A stretch of 64,000 nucleotides of DNA from Anaerovirgula multivorans (GTDB lineage: Bacteria; Bacillota; Clostridia; Peptostreptococcales; Natronincolaceae), in NCBI RefSeq assembly GCF_900188145.1, contig NZ_FZOJ01000007.1:1-64000 (forward strand), written 5' to 3'. The position numbers were made by a program, and so were the translations under genes. The notes beneath the pieces were generated by a model that ran no database searches, was not told the DNA's origin, and worked only from the letters and a program-made list of their open reading frames with translations. Positions 25,526 through 34,045 of this stretch are shown piece by piece. Position 1 is the first letter of the stretch; every line of letters starts with the position of its first letter.

Positions 25526-26488
25526 ATGAAAAAATATATAGTTATACTAATATTCATTCTACTAGGAATGTTTGGCGTAAAAACAATATTCCTTTTTGGG
25601 AAAACAGCAGAAAAAGTATCTATTACTTCAAATGAAGAATATGGGAAAACATTAAGAAAGGATCTATTCTCGCTAATGATGGCTTATCCAGAATATATTG
25701 TAGATATAAAAGTGGTAGATAACAATCAAGTATACCTTATTCTAAAATCAGGTAAAAGATTATTATATGATGACAGAAAAGAAAAAAACGAGTTAGAAAA
25801 GCTAGAAAATCCTGACCTACAAGATATGCTGTCGCAGGAGTATTTCCTTGGCTCCATAGATGCTCTTATGCCACAGGATTATAATCCTGGTAGAATAAGA
25901 GTATATCCCCTATTGAAAGAAGTGTATGGAGCTAATCAATTAGAGATCGAAAAAAATCTTACAGGAATAAGAATAAATTCTTCTCACCATCGTTTTAATG
26001 GAAATAACTCAGCAGCAGATTTTCTTAATCATGCCATTACAGAATTAAATAAAAGAGCAAATAATAATCCTGAGCTTTGGTCTTATCTTTACCCCATAGG
26101 TGGCACTTATAATTTTAGGTATATAGCCCAAACCAATCGGCTAAGCCCTCATTCCTTTGGTATATCAATAGACTTGTCCAGCAACCCAAATGATTACTGG
26201 CAATGGACGACAAGAGCTACAGGAGAAAAACGCTTAAAAAATTATCCTGAAGCTATAGTAAATGTCATGGAGAGTAACTACTTTATATGGGGAGGTAAAT
26301 GGGGCCAATTCGATATATTTCATTTCGAGTATCGACCAGAAATCATAATAAAGGCACTGTACTTTGCTAATGAGGAAAAAGATCTCTGGTATGAAAATCT
26401 TCCAGTAGAAAATACAGGTGTATCAGAAGCAATATGGTTAATAGAAGAAAGACTCCAACACCTTTCTTCTCCTAATGGGACAGATTAA
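25526..26488 (+). CDS. exported M15-family metallopeptidase (D,D-carboxypeptidase-like)
   Basis: After one N-terminal membrane segment (residues 4-24) the C-terminal half carries the M15 zinc site: His209 and Asp216 in SPHSFGISIDLS and His266 in FDIFHFEYRPE. Such enzymes cleave D-Ala-D-Ala or endopeptide bonds of peptidoglycan at the outer face of the membrane. ATG 25526 follows an AGGTGGG site. Residues 25-140 are an unassigned region. The gene is monocistronic and followed by a large stem-loop. Confidence 0.85.
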   Translation: MKKYIVILIFILLGMFGVKTIFLFGKTAEKVSITSNEEYGKTLRKDLFSLMMAYPEYIVDIKVVDNNQVYLILKSGKRLLYDDRKEKNELEKLENPDLQDMLSQEYFLGSIDALMPQDYNPGRIRVYPLLKEVYGANQLEIEKNLTGIRINSSHHRFNGNNSAADFLNHAITELNKRANNNPELWSYLYPIGGTYNFRYIAQTNRLSPHSFGISIDLSSNPNDYWQWTTRATGEKRLKNYPEAIVNVMESNYFIWGGKWGQFDIFHFEYRPEIIIKALYFANEEKDLWYENLPVENTGVSEAIWLIEERLQHLSSPNGTD

Positions 26489-26532
26489 TATCATCCTCTA
26501 ATCATATGTCTTCGTTTCTCTGCATTAATTAA

Positions 26533-26593
26533 AATGCCAGTAATCTAAAAACAAAGGAGTTATTCTACTACCTTAGCTTAGATTACTGGCATT
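26533..26593 (+). terminator. long-loop terminator after the M15 gene
   Basis: AATGCCAGTAATCTAA and TTAGATTACTGGCATT form a 16-bp perfect stem with a loop of about 29 nt, followed by ATTGTTGTTT. The long loop is unusual but the stem is very stable. Confidence 0.65.
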
Positions 26594-26625
26594 ATTGTTG
26601 TTTATCATATTTTTTCTTGGTTATA

Positions 26626-26826
26626 TTATCCAATCTTACGACGATCAGTTCCCGTAAGTATTAAAAATAGAGACAATCCTATTCCTATTAGAGAAAATAC
26701 CATTAAAGAAGCAATTGCAATATATATTTCCCCTGTAGCAAAGCGTACAATCACTGCTGTAAATATGCTGAAAAGTAACAGTCCTATTGACAAATCATAT
26801 AGTGCAGCCCTGATCTTATTCTGGGT
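26626..26826 (-). pseudogene. remnant of a small two-helix membrane protein
   Basis: A 66-codon minus-strand frame encodes two hydrophobic helices (LSIGLLLFSIFTAVIVRFA and IAIASLMVFSLIGIGLSLFLIL) and a basic end TDRRKIG. It has no ATG, GTG or suitable TTG start and a stop lies immediately upstream in frame, so it looks like the tail of a lost gene. Too short for the family to be recognised. Confidence 0.45.
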
Positions 26827-26870
26827 TTAAGGAAATTACCCCTTGACTTTATGACAATAGTTTTTTATAA

Positions 26871-26899
26871 TTGACATACCGACGGTTGGTATGTTAGAA
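26871..26899 (+). promoter_or_regulatory. TetR-gene promoter with overlapping operator
   Basis: TTGACA (26871-26876) and TTAGAA (26894-26899) are 17 bases apart. The near-perfect 21-bp palindrome ACATACCGACGGTTGGTATGT (stem ACATACC/GGTATGT, 26874-26894) covers the -35 end and the whole spacer, which fits autorepression by the TetR regulator encoded 30 bases downstream. The palindrome is quoted here in two parts: ACATACCGAC and GGTTGGTATGT. Confidence 0.7.
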
Positions 26900-26930
26900 G
26901 ATAACATCAATTGATTAAGGAGGTAGAAAT

Positions 26931-27602
26931 ATGCCGGTAGAAAAAGAGAGTGATGTGAAACAAGCACTTCTCAATACTGCTATGGAGCTCTTCTATAAGA
27001 AGGGTTATGATGCCACTTCAGTAAATGCCATTATCGAGAAGGTTGGTGTTTCAAAGGGAGCCTTTTATCATTACTTTAAATCAAAAGAAGAAGTACTGGA
27101 GGCAGTAGTAGAGCAACATATTGAGAAAGAAATCGAAATCACCCACGACATTGCGGCGAACAATGATTTAAATGCTATAGAAAAACTTAGTCGACTAATC
27201 AATGAAGTACTGGGATATAAAACTTTAAACATAAAGAAGCGCTTAAAAATCTCCAGCGTTTTACAAGATGAGGGGAATGTAAAATTTCAACGTAAAGTTG
27301 TAGAAAACAAATTTAAAATATTACATCTACCTTATAGAGTTATTATAGAGCAAGGAATCAGTGAAGGTACCTTCCACCCTTTTCACACGGAAGAAACAGT
27401 AGAACAAATCATGCACCTGATTGTGATTTTAAATTCAGCAGTTACAAGATTGGCCGCTAACATTGAAGAAAAACCTCATAACGTTGAAATCATCGTGCAA
27501 AAAATTGAAGCTTATGGAGATGCAATTGAAAGAATTCTAGGAATACAAAGGGGCTCCATCAACCTTTCAGAAATCATTAAAATATTTGAAAAACACCTAT
27601 AG
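26931..27602 (+). CDS. TetR-family transcriptional repressor
   Basis: Residues 8-60 are a TetR DNA-binding domain (ALLNTAMELFYKKGYDATSVNAIIEKVGVSKGAFYHYFKSKEEVL). Residues 70-223 are the ligand-binding helical domain without recognised motif. ATG 26931 follows AGGAGG. The operator palindrome over its own promoter indicates autoregulation, and the Rph-like gene 80 bases downstream on the same strand is the likely cotranscribed target. The inducer is unknown. Confidence 0.9.
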   Translation: MPVEKESDVKQALLNTAMELFYKKGYDATSVNAIIEKVGVSKGAFYHYFKSKEEVLEAVVEQHIEKEIEITHDIAANNDLNAIEKLSRLINEVLGYKTLNIKKRLKISSVLQDEGNVKFQRKVVENKFKILHLPYRVIIEQGISEGTFHPFHTEETVEQIMHLIVILNSAVTRLAANIEEKPHNVEIIVQKIEAYGDAIERILGIQRGSINLSEIIKIFEKHL

Positions 27603-27681
27603 ACTATAGACTGTATAATTATAGTCAATGAAAATTAGAACCACTATATTGCTAGAGTGAAAATTTAAGGAGGTGTATCCT

Positions 27682-30309
27682 ATGAGATTTGTGTATAGTT
27701 TTGATTTTAAAGAGCCTCCCAAACTTACAGAAGTTGGTGGAAAGGGAATGTCGCTGATACTTATGACCCAGCAGGGATTACCTGTTCCTCCTGGGTTTGT
27801 CCTATCAGTGGACTTCTTTAAACCTTGGTTCGATTATATAAAATGTACTCCGGAATGGCAAAAGGTCATTAACTCTTCTTCTAGAGAGCTTAAGATCCAT
27901 ACAGATGCTTTAAAAAAGCTGTGTATACATCTAAAGTTATATCCAGATCGTAGAAAGGCCTTTGAAGTAGCATTAAATGTTTTTGAAGGAAACAGTAAAA
28001 ATCTCTTATTTGCAGTAAGATCCTCTTCCCCTGAAGAAGATCTTGAGGGAGCTTCCTTTGCAGGAGGCTACGAAACGACCCTTGGCGTGAAAAGAGAAAC
28101 AATCGAGGACGCCCTACGTCATTCCTTTGCCTCAAGCCTCGATGAACGTGTCTTTTTATATAAAAAGGAACATGGTTTCCCCCTAGAGAACCCTAGAATT
28201 GCCGTTGTTGTACAGCTTCAGATTCCATCTGAGACTGCTGGTGTGGCCTTTTCTCTAAATCCGATTAACAACTGCTACGACGAAGTGGTGATCAATGGTA
28301 ACTTTGGTCAAGGAGAGACCGTTGTGTCGGGCTTAGCTTCTCCTGATACATTCATTCTAGACAAGGTGTCTGAAAAAATCATAGAGAAGAGACTTGGAAG
28401 AAAGGAAACTTCTATTTGGTTGGCTCCTAATGGTGGAACCTATGAAAAACCTTCCCCTTCTCGAAAGGGTATCTGTTTAAAGGATAAAGACCTATTATCC
28501 TTACTAAAGATGATTTCAAATGTAGAAAACTATTACCAAAAACCCGTTGATATCGAATGGGCATTTGCAGAGGGAAAGCTGTATCTGCTTCAAGCCCGTC
28601 CCATTACGGCATATATACCGCTTCCTGAAGAGATGCAAACGGCTCCAGGTCAACAGAAACTATTATACCTTGATGCTACTCTTGCCAAACAAGGAATTCA
28701 TGACCCCCTATCCTTTATGGGTACAGACTATCTTTCCATATTTCAGTCAAAAATAGAGGGAGCTATGACTGGTAAAAATATCTCTGGAGTTATGGATGGT
28801 ATACAAGGATTCTTTCAAGGTAGAATGTATTTAAATATCTCCAACAATATCAAGCTTTACGGAAAAAAGAAATTAATAGATACCTACAGTCTCCTGGATA
28901 TGACGTCTGCCGAAATCATAGCAAATATAGACGAGGATGAGTATATTCCAAAAGTACTGCCTCCGAAACTACGAGGGGTCTTACGGGGAACAATATTGAA
29001 CAGTTTTGGTATGGGTTTCAATGTTCTCAAGGCCCTGAAAGCCCCTGCAAAATATGAGAAAGTGTTTCTTGAAAGGGCGGAACAGTATATTGAAGAATTG
29101 AAAAATGAGAGAAAGAAGGATCTAACCATCAAGGAATTTGCAGAAAGGACTACGGAGAAGTTTGTTTCTTTCTTTGTTATTGCTCTTCCAATACTGGCAG
29201 CTATAGCAGCTGCAAAATCAGGTATAGTAAAAATTTTCAAAGACAGCAGCCCAGAGATAAAGAGTAAGGTAACATTTCTTGAGAAGGCTTTACCAAATAA
29301 TGTTACCACCCAGATGGGTCTTAGCATGTACCGTCTCTCCCTTTTTGAAGAAGTTAATCAAAGCTCATCTTTTGAAGTCTTTAAGAAAGGGTTAGAAGCA
29401 AAATCTTTTTCAAAAGCTTTTATAAATGCATGGGAAAGCTTTATGGAAAAATACGGTTTCAGGTGCCCTAAGGAACTTGATATCGCTACGCCACGTTATT
29501 ATGAGCAGGTTGAAATATTCTATAACCAGTTGAAAACAATGGCCCAAAATACGAATGCAAAGCATAATCCACAGGTAATCTTTGATGAAGCAAGGCAGCA
29601 ACGTGAAAATGATTTTATAGAGTTGCTGAAAGAAGCAGAGAAGAAAGGAAAGGCAAAAAAATTTAAGAAGTATTATGAAATGCTAATTACTTTTTCAGGA
29701 TATAGAGAAGCACCCAAATATTACTGGATCATGACTGTTGCTGAGCTAAGAAAGAAAGTAATGGAAGCTGCAGAAATGCTAACAGCATCGGGTCGCATTG
29801 ATCACAGGGACCAGATATTCGATCTCACCATAGATGACCTAAATATGGGAATGACTAATCCATCTGTTGATCTTAGGGCACTGGCTTCCCAAAATACAAT
29901 CTTTCTAAAAAAGCTTGCAAACATTAAAGAGTTTCCAAGGGTAATAGACTCCAGAGGAAAAATATTACCTCCACCTAAAAAGGAAGCCCGGGAAGGTAAA
30001 CTAGTTGGAGAGCCAATCTCACCAGGCACAGTAAGAGGAAAAGTGAAAGTGCTCAGAAGTCCTGATGAAAAGCCTATACTACCAGGGGATATCTTAGTAG
30101 CAAGGGCTACCGATCCAGGCTGGACCCCTTTATTTATCAATGCAGGAGGGATCATCCTAGAAGTAGGAGGCATGCTGCAGCATGGAGCCCTTGTGGCAAG
30201 GGAGTATGGCAAGCCCTGTGTTTCAGGAATAGAAGATGCCATTTCCATTTTAAAGGATGGTCAAATGGTAGAAATTGATGGACTGAATGGTACAATTAAA
30301 CTGCTATAG
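27682..30309 (+). CDS. PEP-utilising enzyme of the rifampicin-phosphotransferase/PEP-synthase group
   Basis: The 875-residue protein begins with an ATP-grasp PEP/pyruvate-binding domain (VGGKGMSLILMTQQGLPVPPGFVL; FAVRSSSPEEDLEGASFAGGYET; DIEWAFAEGKLYLLQARPIT to about residue 310). A long helical middle (residues 330-760) is specific. The C-terminal phosphohistidine domain has His in LQHGALVAREYGKPCVSG. The HGAxxAREY form is closer to Rph than to PpsA (CHAAI). It probably transfers phosphate from ATP to a small molecule, but rifampicin is only one possibility. ATG 27682 follows AAGGAGG; the GTG nine bases upstream lies inside that site. It is controlled with the TetR gene. Confidence 0.8.
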   Translation: MRFVYSFDFKEPPKLTEVGGKGMSLILMTQQGLPVPPGFVLSVDFFKPWFDYIKCTPEWQKVINSSSRELKIHTDALKKLCIHLKLYPDRRKAFEVALNVFEGNSKNLLFAVRSSSPEEDLEGASFAGGYETTLGVKRETIEDALRHSFASSLDERVFLYKKEHGFPLENPRIAVVVQLQIPSETAGVAFSLNPINNCYDEVVINGNFGQGETVVSGLASPDTFILDKVSEKIIEKRLGRKETSIWLAPNGGTYEKPSPSRKGICLKDKDLLSLLKMISNVENYYQKPVDIEWAFAEGKLYLLQARPITAYIPLPEEMQTAPGQQKLLYLDATLAKQGIHDPLSFMGTDYLSIFQSKIEGAMTGKNISGVMDGIQGFFQGRMYLNISNNIKLYGKKKLIDTYSLLDMTSAEIIANIDEDEYIPKVLPPKLRGVLRGTILNSFGMGFNVLKALKAPAKYEKVFLERAEQYIEELKNERKKDLTIKEFAERTTEKFVSFFVIALPILAAIAAAKSGIVKIFKDSSPEIKSKVTFLEKALPNNVTTQMGLSMYRLSLFEEVNQSSSFEVFKKGLEAKSFSKAFINAWESFMEKYGFRCPKELDIATPRYYEQVEIFYNQLKTMAQNTNAKHNPQVIFDEARQQRENDFIELLKEAEKKGKAKKFKKYYEMLITFSGYREAPKYYWIMTVAELRKKVMEAAEMLTASGRIDHRDQIFDLTIDDLNMGMTNPSVDLRALASQNTIFLKKLANIKEFPRVIDSRGKILPPPKKEAREGKLVGEPISPGTVRGKVKVLRSPDEKPILPGDILVARATDPGWTPLFINAGGIILEVGGMLQHGALVAREYGKPCVSGIEDAISILKDGQMVEIDGLNGTIKLL

Positions 30310-30362
30310 AATTTCATATTTAATATATCGTAAGAGAAAAAATATCACTACTACTCAGAAAA

Positions 30363-30394
30363 TTAAAGGCAGGGATTAGCTCCCTGCCCTTAAT
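30363..30394 (+). terminator. terminator after the PEP-utilising gene
   Basis: GGCAGGGA and TCCCTGCC form the stem. The same stem with the same upstream word ACTACTCAGAA occurs at 50408-50459, so it is a repeated module. It may terminate both strands, since the symporter gene converges from the right. Confidence 0.7.
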
Positions 30395-30435
30395 TGCAGT
30401 CTCGGTTCTAATGTTTAATCAAACCGTCCCATAGA

Positions 30436-31833
30436 TTAGATTTCTGCTTGTACTTTTCTTTGATCTATTTCCCTCTGATAGGCAACAACTTTTTCTCTTG
30501 TTAGCCTATAGCCTACTGTTATAATGAATGCGGCCACTAGTGCAAATATGCCAGGGATAAATAAGAATACATTAATAACTGCTGTTTTCAGCTCAAGGGT
30601 AGCAACTGCCGGATCAACTTCTGCGACAAAGCCTGCTGCGGCTAATACGATAGGAATGATTGTTCCTCTTGAGATGATAGCTGTTTTAAGAGATAAATTC
30701 ATCAGACCCATAATAAAGGCATTGGCATTTTTTCCTGTTTTCCATTCGCCATATACAACTACATCTGAATAAAGCCCTACCATAACTGCTGTCAATAGTC
30801 CAAGGAATACTCTTGAGACTGAAACAAATACAAAAAACATTGTTATATTCATTGCTACAAATTTACATGCAATCAAGGATGCAGCCAGTCCAAAGAGACC
30901 AACAATTGCTGCAGTTCTTGTAGTCAATTTTTGGGCAATTATTCCACTGAAGTACGCACCTATTACCTGCCCTATAGCTCCAACTAAAAGATAAATCGGA
31001 AACAGCTCCATATTTTGTGCTACATAGATGAAATAATATGCGGCGGCAGCTGTCATAATAAAGTTTACCATATATCTAAAAAAATCTCCTATTAGTAATA
31101 CGATAAGGGGTGGATTTTGAAAAATGCTCTTCAACATAATACTAACAGATATTTTCTCTGATTTTGGAGCACCTACAGCAGTACTTTCCTTTTCTTCTTC
31201 TATTGGCTCATATCCTTCTGTTATTTTAAATACAGTCCAATAACCAAGCATCATCAGGAAGGCCATAATCCCTGCTAATACTGTAAATCCTAATACTTCG
31301 TTACCGGTAACGCTACCGAGAAGCAAAGCTAAAGGCATACCTATGTAAGAGAAAAACACCCCTGCCAAACTGGTCCAAGTACCTCGCTTTGCAGCCAAAA
31401 AGCTACGTTCCTCAGGATTATTTGCCAAGACAGAAATTAAGGAAACGTTTCCAACCCATGCTATATTCCAGATAATATGACTTAGAATAAATCCAGCACA
31501 TACAATGGCTGCTGCAACTGGTTCCGGTCCAATTCTTGTAAACTGAAACATATATAATACTACAACTACTGGTGGGGCTATGAGCATCCAGGAACGGTTT
31601 CGTCCCCATTTTAATGCTTTTGTACCACTGATGATAGCACCATAAAATGGAGATAGAACCGCATCAACGATACTTGTCACAGATCCGATGAGGGCAACCA
31701 TAGGAAGAGAGAATTTTGCTACGTTTGTCAAGAAAAATACGAAACAGAAAAGTTCAACACTGGTCATTAGAGCAAAACCCATATCCCCGATACCATAAAA
31801 ATTTTTTATAGCTTTACTTAATGGTTTTTTCAT
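30436..31833 (-). CDS. GPH-type (MFS) sodium:sugar symporter family protein
   Basis: Twelve hydrophobic segments and the GPH family opening (NFYGIGDMGFALMTSVELFCFVFFLTN) identify the glycoside-pentoside-hexuronide group of the MFS. The open frame goes 16 codons further upstream, but ATG 31833 has GGAG at good distance and starts KKPLSKAIKNFYG. Clostridial members next to UroD-family genes are common and may carry methylated compounds; the substrate is unknown. It follows the UroD-family gene on the same strand after 220 bases. Confidence 0.85.
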   Translation of the reverse strand: MKKPLSKAIKNFYGIGDMGFALMTSVELFCFVFFLTNVAKFSLPMVALIGSVTSIVDAVLSPFYGAIISGTKALKWGRNRSWMLIAPPVVVVLYMFQFTRIGPEPVAAAIVCAGFILSHIIWNIAWVGNVSLISVLANNPEERSFLAAKRGTWTSLAGVFFSYIGMPLALLLGSVTGNEVLGFTVLAGIMAFLMMLGYWTVFKITEGYEPIEEEKESTAVGAPKSEKISVSIMLKSIFQNPPLIVLLIGDFFRYMVNFIMTAAAAYYFIYVAQNMELFPIYLLVGAIGQVIGAYFSGIIAQKLTTRTAAIVGLFGLAASLIACKFVAMNITMFFVFVSVSRVFLGLLTAVMVGLYSDVVVYGEWKTGKNANAFIMGLMNLSLKTAIISRGTIIPIVLAAAGFVAEVDPAVATLELKTAVINVFLFIPGIFALVAAFIITVGYRLTREKVVAYQREIDQRKVQAEI

Positions 31834-31919
31834 AAAATACTCACTCCTCAATGTTTGTTTATAAAAATCCAACTTCTTCATAAATCGAAAAGTCTAAAAC
31901 TTTATTTCTCCAGGAATAC

Positions 31920-31952
31920 AACTCTATTGAATTTTGCTATATCAATAGAGTT
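31920..31952 (-). promoter_or_regulatory. inverted repeat between the UroD and symporter genes
   Basis: AACTCTATTGA and TCAATAGAGTT are perfect 11-bp arms around 11 bases. A second, longer-spaced pair (ACAGTAAAC and GTTTACTGT) lies at about 31975-32022. No T run follows either stem on the minus strand, so they may be operators for the symporter or stabilising stems. Confidence 0.4.
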
Positions 31953-32051
31953 ATACTCCTTTTTAGAGTTTTCACAGTAAACAGTACTATTGTCTTTAGC
32001 AGTCAAAAAACGTTTACTGTTTTAAACATAATGTCTTTTCTGAAGGAATTA

Positions 32052-33434
32052 TTATAGTAACAAGAACATCAGGAATTGGAACATTCTTTCCTCAAAACCT
32101 TGAAGTTTTTCTTTCCCGAAATCAGATACTGTTGGATTTTCAGCCTTATACTGTTCCCAGGTTTTGTAGTATTTGCTTTCTAATTTTCTAGAAGGTGATG
32201 GTTTATAATCTTCTTTATTAAACTGAAGACCAGTGGTTTCTCCAGAATTACTGTATACCCCATAGTCACGAACACATTCTGTAACGGCATTGAAGTTCTC
32301 GATATTGATATCTTTAATAGAAAGTGGATTTTTATCCAAGGCAAATATGTATTTGCCGCCTGGAGCCAGAATATCGATCAATTCCTTGGCCTTATTTACA
32401 CAAGCTTCCTTCGTGTGAGTCTTAAGCATGGTTACTGGATATAGACCTGTGATGATATGTTTCTTACCCAATTTCTCCTTAATCAACTTAGGATTGCCAT
32501 ATTCAAACATGATAACAGTGTCTGTCGGCAGGTCATAAAGATAATCAAGGTATCGATCCCAGTTATCCTCACAGAAAATTCTACAGTGGATCCCCATGGA
32601 AGCATACTCCTCAATTAGTTTCTTGAAGCTTGGCCACCATAATTTTGCAAAATCCTTTTCCCGCATAAAGGTAGGCATGTGAAGTGGTAAAAATACCTGA
32701 GAGTAATTTGAAATTGTCTTAGGCATACCTTTTTTAAGCACAATTGGATAAAGAGCTTCGCATGCCTCCGCTACCTTTTCAGGCATTCTTCTTACATCCA
32801 TGCTGATTCCTTTAAAACTTCTCAATTGATCTGCTAAAAAGTCGAAGGGAGCTTCTGTAAAGCCTCCAGATGCCACAGGCCCTCCAGGATAATACCCATA
32901 TTTTTCGATCATTTTACCCATAAGGGCACCACCTGTCATCAAGTCATTAGTATAACCAAAGACTGCCTTAGCAAAACTTAGCATCATTTTAACAGGCTCC
33001 CCTAAGTTGAGGGCCTTGTATTGCCTCGGAATTACCTTTTCAAGCAAACAATCATAAGGCTTCTCGATTAAATAATCGTACTCCTCCGGCAACATTCCCA
33101 CTACCTCCGGATGTTGGAAAAATCCATTGGAACCCATTACGAAAGATTGAGATTGTAGAGTTTGATAATAAGAAGGGTATCGCAGAGAGCTTCCACCAGG
33201 ACAAACATCGGTATATAATGTCTGACAAAGCTTATCTAAGGCTTCCTCTACGATTATAGGATTCCACTGGGCTTCTACAATATCGAGTTCACCAAATTCA
33301 GCTAATAACTCAAAGGGAACACTTATATTTACTGGCAGCCTCTCTGGAATCTTATTGTCATATACATTCTGAAAAATGCTTATTCTTTCCTTTTGTAATT
33401 CTTTAGCATCTTGTAACACTTTAGCACTTGACAT
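32052..33434 (-). CDS. uroporphyrinogen decarboxylase-family protein
   Basis: The 460-residue protein has the UroD-type barrel sequence of the large clostridial group (VNISVPFELLAEFGELDI; GGALMGKMIEKYGYYPGGPVASGGFTEAPFDFL; GIHCRIFCEDNWDRYLDYLYDLP). This group is not heme biosynthetic; many members are corrinoid-dependent methyltransferases that demethylate small molecules. A partner corrinoid protein would be expected next to it, and a broken reading frame lies exactly there (33421-33717). The methyl donor is unknown. Confidence 0.8.
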   Translation of the reverse strand: MSSAKVLQDAKELQKERISIFQNVYDNKIPERLPVNISVPFELLAEFGELDIVEAQWNPIIVEEALDKLCQTLYTDVCPGGSSLRYPSYYQTLQSQSFVMGSNGFFQHPEVVGMLPEEYDYLIEKPYDCLLEKVIPRQYKALNLGEPVKMMLSFAKAVFGYTNDLMTGGALMGKMIEKYGYYPGGPVASGGFTEAPFDFLADQLRSFKGISMDVRRMPEKVAEACEALYPIVLKKGMPKTISNYSQVFLPLHMPTFMREKDFAKLWWPSFKKLIEEYASMGIHCRIFCEDNWDRYLDYLYDLPTDTVIMFEYGNPKLIKEKLGKKHIITGLYPVTMLKTHTKEACVNKAKELIDILAPGGKYIFALDKNPLSIKDINIENFNAVTECVRDYGVYSNSGETTGLQFNKEDYKPSPSRKLESKYYKTWEQYKAENPTVSDFGKEKLQGFEERMFQFLMFLLL

Positions 33435-33717
33435 ATTCTTTCACCCACCCTTGACAAATTTTTACGCCCTCTGCAGACGTTGGTTTAGCATTTTCACACA
33501 TTCTTTTAAAATCAATCTCTCTTTCAGAGGTATCGGTCGATGCCTCTTTTATTATGGTTATAAGTTCACGATGTTAATAGTAATAGTTTTCATGCTTTCT
33601 CCATTCCTTTCTGGCCTGTCTCATCAGCACCGGTAGGCCATCACCGGCAGACGGACCTAAGCCCGATTCAAAATCTTTTACCTCCTTTCTGATCAGGCAG
33701 AATATTTTTCCTGTTTT
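33421..33717 (-). pseudogene. broken reading frame upstream of the UroD-family gene
   Basis: One minus-strand frame of 99 codons is interrupted only by a TAA at 33574-33576. Before it come GPSAGDGLPVLMRQARKEW and related residues; after it TSEREIDFKRMCENAK and SAEGVKICQGWVKEYVKC. It ends overlapping the UroD start codon. Composition and coding look real. The last part might be the end of a corrinoid protein, but this is a guess. No proper start exists: the frame overlaps the end of the small HTH gene. It is probably the scar where the immunity module joined the operon. Confidence 0.45.
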
Positions 33718-33893
33718 TCAAAAAAACTTGTCCATTCAAAACCCAGTATGCCGGAAATTTTCTTTGCAGTTTTTACCGATGTTCTTCCGCCATTTTCAAT
33801 TTTTGTAATGGTTGACCTATCAACACCAACAATTTCAGCTAATTTTTCCTGCGTAAGGTTTAGTTCTTCACGTTTTTTCCTCATTAGGTTCAT
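33693..33893 (-). CDS. small HTH (XRE/Cro type) regulator
   Basis: The 66-residue protein is nearly all helix-turn-helix (KREELNLTQEKLAEIVGVDRSTITKIENG) with a short tail. ATG 33893 follows GGAGGTG; the frame to 33929 is unsupported. It is divergent from an ImmR-like gene, and the 150-base gap holds four operators. Its role is like that of Cro or an excision-side regulator of an integrated element. Confidence 0.85.
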   Translation of the reverse strand: MNLMRKKREELNLTQEKLAEIVGVDRSTITKIENGGRTSVKTAKKISGILGFEWTSFFEKQEKYSA

Positions 33894-33912
33894 GCAATCA
33901 CCTCCAGCATAT

Positions 33913-34019
33913 GTGAAGATACGGCACATATTTGTCTATAATTATATGTGAAGTATCTTCACGTGTCAATAGACAACGTGAAACTTCTTCACTATAATTG
34001 TAATGTGAATTATTTTCAC
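33913..34019 (+). promoter_or_regulatory. divergent promoters with four operators
   Basis: Four sites match GTGAA-N5-TTCAC: 33913-33927 (right arm altered to GGCAC), 33948-33962, 33978-33992 and 34005-34019. The leftward promoter is TTGACA (33969-33964) and TATAAT (33946-33941) with 17 bases, and site two fills its spacer. The rightward promoter is TAGACA (33970-33975) and TATAAT (33993-33998), also 17 bases, and site three fills its spacer. This is a phage- or ICE-type genetic switch. Confidence 0.85.
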
Positions 34020-34045
34020 ATAAAATATACTTAAGAGGTGTTGTT

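Noticed and set aside
28884..30248. long minus-strand frames of 147-148 aa inside the PEP-utilising gene
   Set aside because: They lie fully antisense to conserved domains and show no family features.
33574..33576. recoding of the in-frame stop as pyrrolysine in a methyltransferase-linked frame
   Set aside because: Pyrrolysine is encoded by TAG; this stop is TAA and there is no pyl gene in the window.
33600..33660. hammerhead ribozyme core CTGATGAG on the minus strand
   Set aside because: The following GAAA is preceded by A, no stem II forms between CTGATGA and GAAA, and the stretch reads as an open frame.
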